Below are positions 15,058 through 17,538 of a stretch of DNA of 17,538 bases, in pieces; the stretch's first letter is position 1; each line of letters begins with the position of its first letter. Both the position numbers and the translations under genes were made by a program. Under the pieces are notes generated by a model. That model saw nothing but the letters and a program-made list of their open reading frames with translations, had not been told where the DNA came from and ran no database searches. Source of the DNA: Sphingomonadaceae bacterium (GTDB taxonomy: Bacteria; Pseudomonadota; Alphaproteobacteria; Sphingomonadales; Sphingomonadaceae); NCBI GenBank assembly GCA_014380205.1, contig JACMKH010000004.1, positions 1 to 17,538 of the forward strand. The letters run 5' to 3'.

Positions 15058-15855
15058 ATGCTCCTCGCCATCGACGCCGGCAACACCAACATCGTCTGCG
15101 CGCTCGTCGAGGGCGGCGCGATCAGGACGCGCTGGCGGATCGCGACCGATCCCCGGCGCACGGCCGACGAATACGCCGTGTGGCTCGCGCAGCTGCTTGC
15201 GCTCGAGGGGTTCGAGCGATCGGCCGTCGACGCGGTGATCGTCGGGACGGTCGTCCCGCGCGCGCTCCACAATCTCGAGGTGCTCGCGTCCAAATATTTC
15301 GGGGTCGAGGCGCTGATCGCGGGCCAGCCGCCCGTCGAATGGCCGATCGTGCTCGATGTCGAGGACCCGCGCACCGTCGGCGCCGACCGCGCGCTCAACG
15401 CGATCGCCGCGCACGCGCTCCATCCGGGCGACCTCATCGTCGTCGATTTCGGCACCGCGACGACCTTCGACGCGATCGACTTCTCGGGCGCCTACAAGGG
15501 CGGGATCATCGCGCCGGGGATCAACCTCTCGCTCGACGCGCTCGTCTCGGCCGCCGCCAAGCTCCCTCGCATCGCGATCGAATCGCCCAGGGGCAACCGC
15601 TCGGTAGTCGGGCGGACGACCGAGGACCAGATGCACATCGGCGTGTTCTGGGGCTATGTCGCGATGATCGAGGGGCTGGTCGCGCGGATGAAGGAGGAGA
15701 TCGGGCGGCCGGTCAAGGTGGTGTCGACGGGGGGTCTCGCGGCGCTGTTCGACGAGCACACGCAGGTGTTCGACGCGATCGAGCCGGACCTCACGATTCA
15801 GGGGCTGGCCATGCTGTATGAGCGGGTTAGCGATTCCAAAGCCTCTCCACTTTAG
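15058..15855 (+). CDS. coaX: Type III pantothenate kinase
   Basis: A 265-residue cytoplasmic enzyme that phosphorylates pantothenate, the first step of coenzyme A synthesis. It belongs to the ASKHA fold and is not feedback-inhibited by CoA in characterised members. Motifs in order: DAGNTN (6-11, ATP phosphate loop), GTVVP (63-67), GADR (108-111, pantothenate binding), DFGTATTFD (130-138, catalytic acidic residue D130), [15 protein letters not shown] and STGGLA near the end. Length is typical. The start at 15058 follows a good Shine-Dalgarno. The last residues (DSKASPL) and the TAG are encoded by the left end of a palindromic spacer repeat, so the C-terminus was probably reshaped by that element. 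In related genomes coaX sits between birA and rnj; here the kinase/receiver pair separates it from birA. Confidence 0.96.
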   Translation: MLLAIDAGNTNIVCALVEGGAIRTRWRIATDPRRTADEYAVWLAQLLALEGFERSAVDAVIVGTVVPRALHNLEVLASKYFGVEALIAGQPPVEWPIVLDVEDPRTVGADRALNAIAAHALHPGDLIVVDFGTATTFDAIDFSGAYKGGIIAPGINLSLDALVSAAAKLPRIAIESPRGNRSVVGRTTEDQMHIGVFWGYVAMIEGLVARMKEEIGRPVKVVSTGGLAALFDEHTQVFDAIEPDLTIQGLAMLYERVSDSKASPL

Positions 15856-15949
15856 GGGAGGGGTTGGGGTGGGGCCTCTCCTCTGGCCCTGCGCTACCCG
15901 GAGAGTTCCTACCCCCGGCCCCTCCCCTAAAGGGGAGGGGTGAAAGTGG
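15845..15949. repeat. Family B inverted repeat overlapping the coaX stop
   Basis: Inverted arms run from CCACTTT and TTTAGGGGAGGGG (15847-15863) to CCCCTCCCCTAAA (15919-15931) and AAAGTGG (15943-15949). The left tail GGGGTTGGGGTGGGG is like the GGGGCTAGGGGTGGG of the nuoK-nuoL element, so both belong to one family. A nested CCCCTAAAGGGG hairpin lies at 15924-15935. The TAG stop of coaX (15853-15855) is inside the left arm. It is not followed by a T-run. Confidence 0.8.
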
Positions 15950-15983
15950 TGGCTTCCGCCGCGCCTTCCCCTAGATACCCCCC

Positions 15984-17538
15984 ATGACCCCCGGCAACGA
16001 ACTCATCTTCCTCGCGCTCGGCGGATCGGGCGAGATCGGGATGAACGTCAACCTTTATGGCTGCCAGGGCAAATGGGTGATGGTCGATCTCGGGATGACC
16101 TTTTCGGACCCCGATTATCCGGGGATCGAGCTGATCCTTCCCGATCTCGAGTTCATCGAAGAACGCCGCGACGACCTGGTCGGCGTCGTGCTGACCCACG
16201 GCCATGAGGATCACATCGGCGCGATCCCCTATCTCGCCGCCGATCTCGGCGTTCCGCTCTACGCGACCCCGTTCACCGCCGGGCTGATCCGCGGCAAGCT
16301 CGCCGAGGAGCGGCTGCTCGACGCGGTCGAGCTCCACGTCGTCGATCATGAGGAGCGCTTCGATCTCGGCCCGTTCGGCTTCCGCTACGTGCCGCTGTCG
16401 CATTCGATTCCCGAGGGCAACGCGCTGATCATCGAGACGCCGCACGGCCGCGTCTTCCACACCGGCGACTGGAAGATCGACGACGAGCCCCAACTCGGCG
16501 AACCCTCGACCGCCGCCGAGCTCACCGCGATCGGCGACGCGGGCGTGCTCGCCCTGGTCTGCGATTCGACCAATGTGTTCAACCCCGAGGCGTCGGGGTC
16601 GGAGGGCGGGGTGCGCGTGGGCCTCGATTCGGTCGTCGGCGAGGCCAAGGGCAGGGTGCTCGTCACCACCTTCGCGTCGAACGTCGCGCGGCTCCAGACG
16701 CTCGGCCGCGTCGCCGACGACACCGGGCGGCGGGTGTGCGTCGCGGGGCGCTCGCTCGACCGGATCATCGCCAATGCGAAAGCCCACGGCTATCTCGGCG
16801 ATTTCCCCGCGCCGGTCGATTTCGACGCGGCGATGCGGCTGCCGCCGCGCGAGCTGCTGATCATCGCGACCGGGGGCCAGGGCGAGCCGCGCGCCGCGCT
16901 CGGCCGGATCGCGTTCGAGCAGCATCCGATCAAGCTCGCGCCCGGCGATCTCGCGATCTTCAGCTCGAAGCAGATTCCGGGCAACGAGGTCGCGATCGGG
17001 CGGATTCAGAACGCGCTCGCCGAGAAAGGCATCGCGATGGTCACCGACCGCCAGGCGCACGTCCATGTCTCGGGGCATCCGGGGCGGCCCGAGCTCGCCG
17101 CGATGTACGGCTGGATCAGGCCCGAAATCCTCGTCCCCGTCCACGGCGAGATGCGCCACATGGCCGAGCAGGCGCGCTTCGCCGCAGCGCACGGCGTGCC
17201 GCGCACCATCGTCCAGCAGAACGGCGATGTGGTGCGGCTCGCGCCCGGCGGGCCCGAGACAGTCGGGCATGAGCGGACGGGACGGCTCGTGCTCGACGGG
17301 GACGTCATCCTCGCCGCCGAGGGCGCGACGATCAACGAGCGGCGCAAGATCGCGATCAACGGGCTGATCGCGGTGGCGGCGGCGTTCGATCGCGCGGGCA
17401 AGCTCGCCGGCGCGCCCGCGATCAGCATGGCGGGCGTCCCGCTCGAGGAGGATCGCGACAAATTTCTTGACGAGGCGATCATGGCGGCGGCGAGCGCGGC
17501 GCGGGCGGCGGCGCGCGATCCCGAGGCGCTGCGCGAGA
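15984..17538 (+). CDS. rnj: Ribonuclease J, 3' end cut by the window
   Basis: A metallo-beta-lactamase/beta-CASP nuclease acting in mRNA turnover and rRNA maturation, in many alphaproteobacteria a partner or alternative to RNase E. The 518 visible residues start at ATG 15984 (MTPGNELIFLALGGSGEIGMN). The zinc motif HGHEDH (72-77), SHSIPE (139-144) and HTGDWKID with D162 are present. The beta-CASP part follows with VLVTTFASNVARLQ, ATGGQGEP and FSSKQIPGNE, then HVSGHPGRPEL and PVHGEMRHM. About 30-40 C-terminal residues should lie beyond the edge. It follows coaX after a 128-bp repeat-containing spacer with no strong Shine-Dalgarno before the ATG, only pyrimidine-rich sequence; a leaderless or weakly initiated start is possible. 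Confidence 0.95.
   Translation, partial: MTPGNELIFLALGGSGEIGMNVNLYGCQGKWVMVDLGMTFSDPDYPGIELILPDLEFIEERRDDLVGVVLTHGHEDHIGAIPYLAADLGVPLYATPFTAGLIRGKLAEERLLDAVELHVVDHEERFDLGPFGFRYVPLSHSIPEGNALIIETPHGRVFHTGDWKIDDEPQLGEPSTAAELTAIGDAGVLALVCDSTNVFNPEASGSEGGVRVGLDSVVGEAKGRVLVTTFASNVARLQTLGRVADDTGRRVCVAGRSLDRIIANAKAHGYLGDFPAPVDFDAAMRLPPRELLIIATGGQGEPRAALGRIAFEQHPIKLAPGDLAIFSSKQIPGNEVAIGRIQNALAEKGIAMVTDRQAHVHVSGHPGRPELAAMYGWIRPEILVPVHGEMRHMAEQARFAAAHGVPRTIVQQNGDVVRLAPGGPETVGHERTGRLVLDGDVILAAEGATINERRKIAINGLIAVAAAFDRAGKLAGAPAISMAGVPLEEDRDKFLDEAIMAAASAARAAARDPEALRE

Noticed and set aside
15927-17270. A 447-codon minus-strand frame opposite rnj
   Set aside because: Antisense shadow of RNase J, whose metal-binding motifs are all present on the plus strand.

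Overview
The window is a GC-rich, densely packed stretch of an alphaproteobacterial chromosome, most likely from the Sphingomonadaceae. The basis is the order nuoG-H-I-J-K-L-M-N, birA, coaX, rnj, a FAT-GUY-type receiver paired with an HWE histidine kinase, and many GC-rich palindromic spacer elements of a kind I associate with sphingomonads. This assignment is inferred from gene order and protein style, not from a search.

Layout. 1-983: the end of one exported-type protein and all of a second, built from three copies of a module of about 65 residues with two cysteines 36 residues apart. 1002-11860: the distal half of the respiratory Complex I operon (nuoG to nuoN); nuoA-F are presumably to the left. 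A small AT-richer orphan gene (4359-4835) sits between nuoH and nuoI, sharing its start with the nuoH stop and its stop with the nuoI start. 11860-12354: a secreted protein with a CxPHxC motif reminiscent of Ivy-type lysozyme inhibitors, coupled to nuoN. 12356-13195: birA, interrupted by a 106-bp REP-type palindrome that brings an in-frame stop. 13304-14726, minus strand: a stand-alone FAT-GUY receiver and an HWE kinase whose PAS domain looks like a LOV domain that has lost its photoactive cysteine. 15058-15855: coaX (type III pantothenate kinase). 15984 to the end: rnj (RNase J), cut by the window edge.

How the parts work together. NuoG and NuoI carry iron-sulfur clusters that pass electrons from NADH toward quinone. 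NuoH, J, K, L, M and N form the membrane arm that pumps protons. The genes read as one transcription unit with shared or adjacent stop/start codons, except where palindromic repeats fill the spacer. In four spacers (before nuoH, J, K and L) the downstream arm of the repeat lies exactly where the Shine-Dalgarno sequence of the next gene is needed. The kinase/receiver pair runs against the flow and splits the birA-coaX-rnj block.

Most interesting signals: (1) exported accessory genes translationally coupled into the Complex I operon; (2) covarying hairpin-mosaic repeats that supply ribosome binding sites; (3) the REP-interrupted birA whose frame is otherwise open; (4) the LOV-like but cysteine-less kinase with its FAT-GUY partner. 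No RNA genes, CRISPR arrays, transposase genes or convincing rho-independent terminators were seen.
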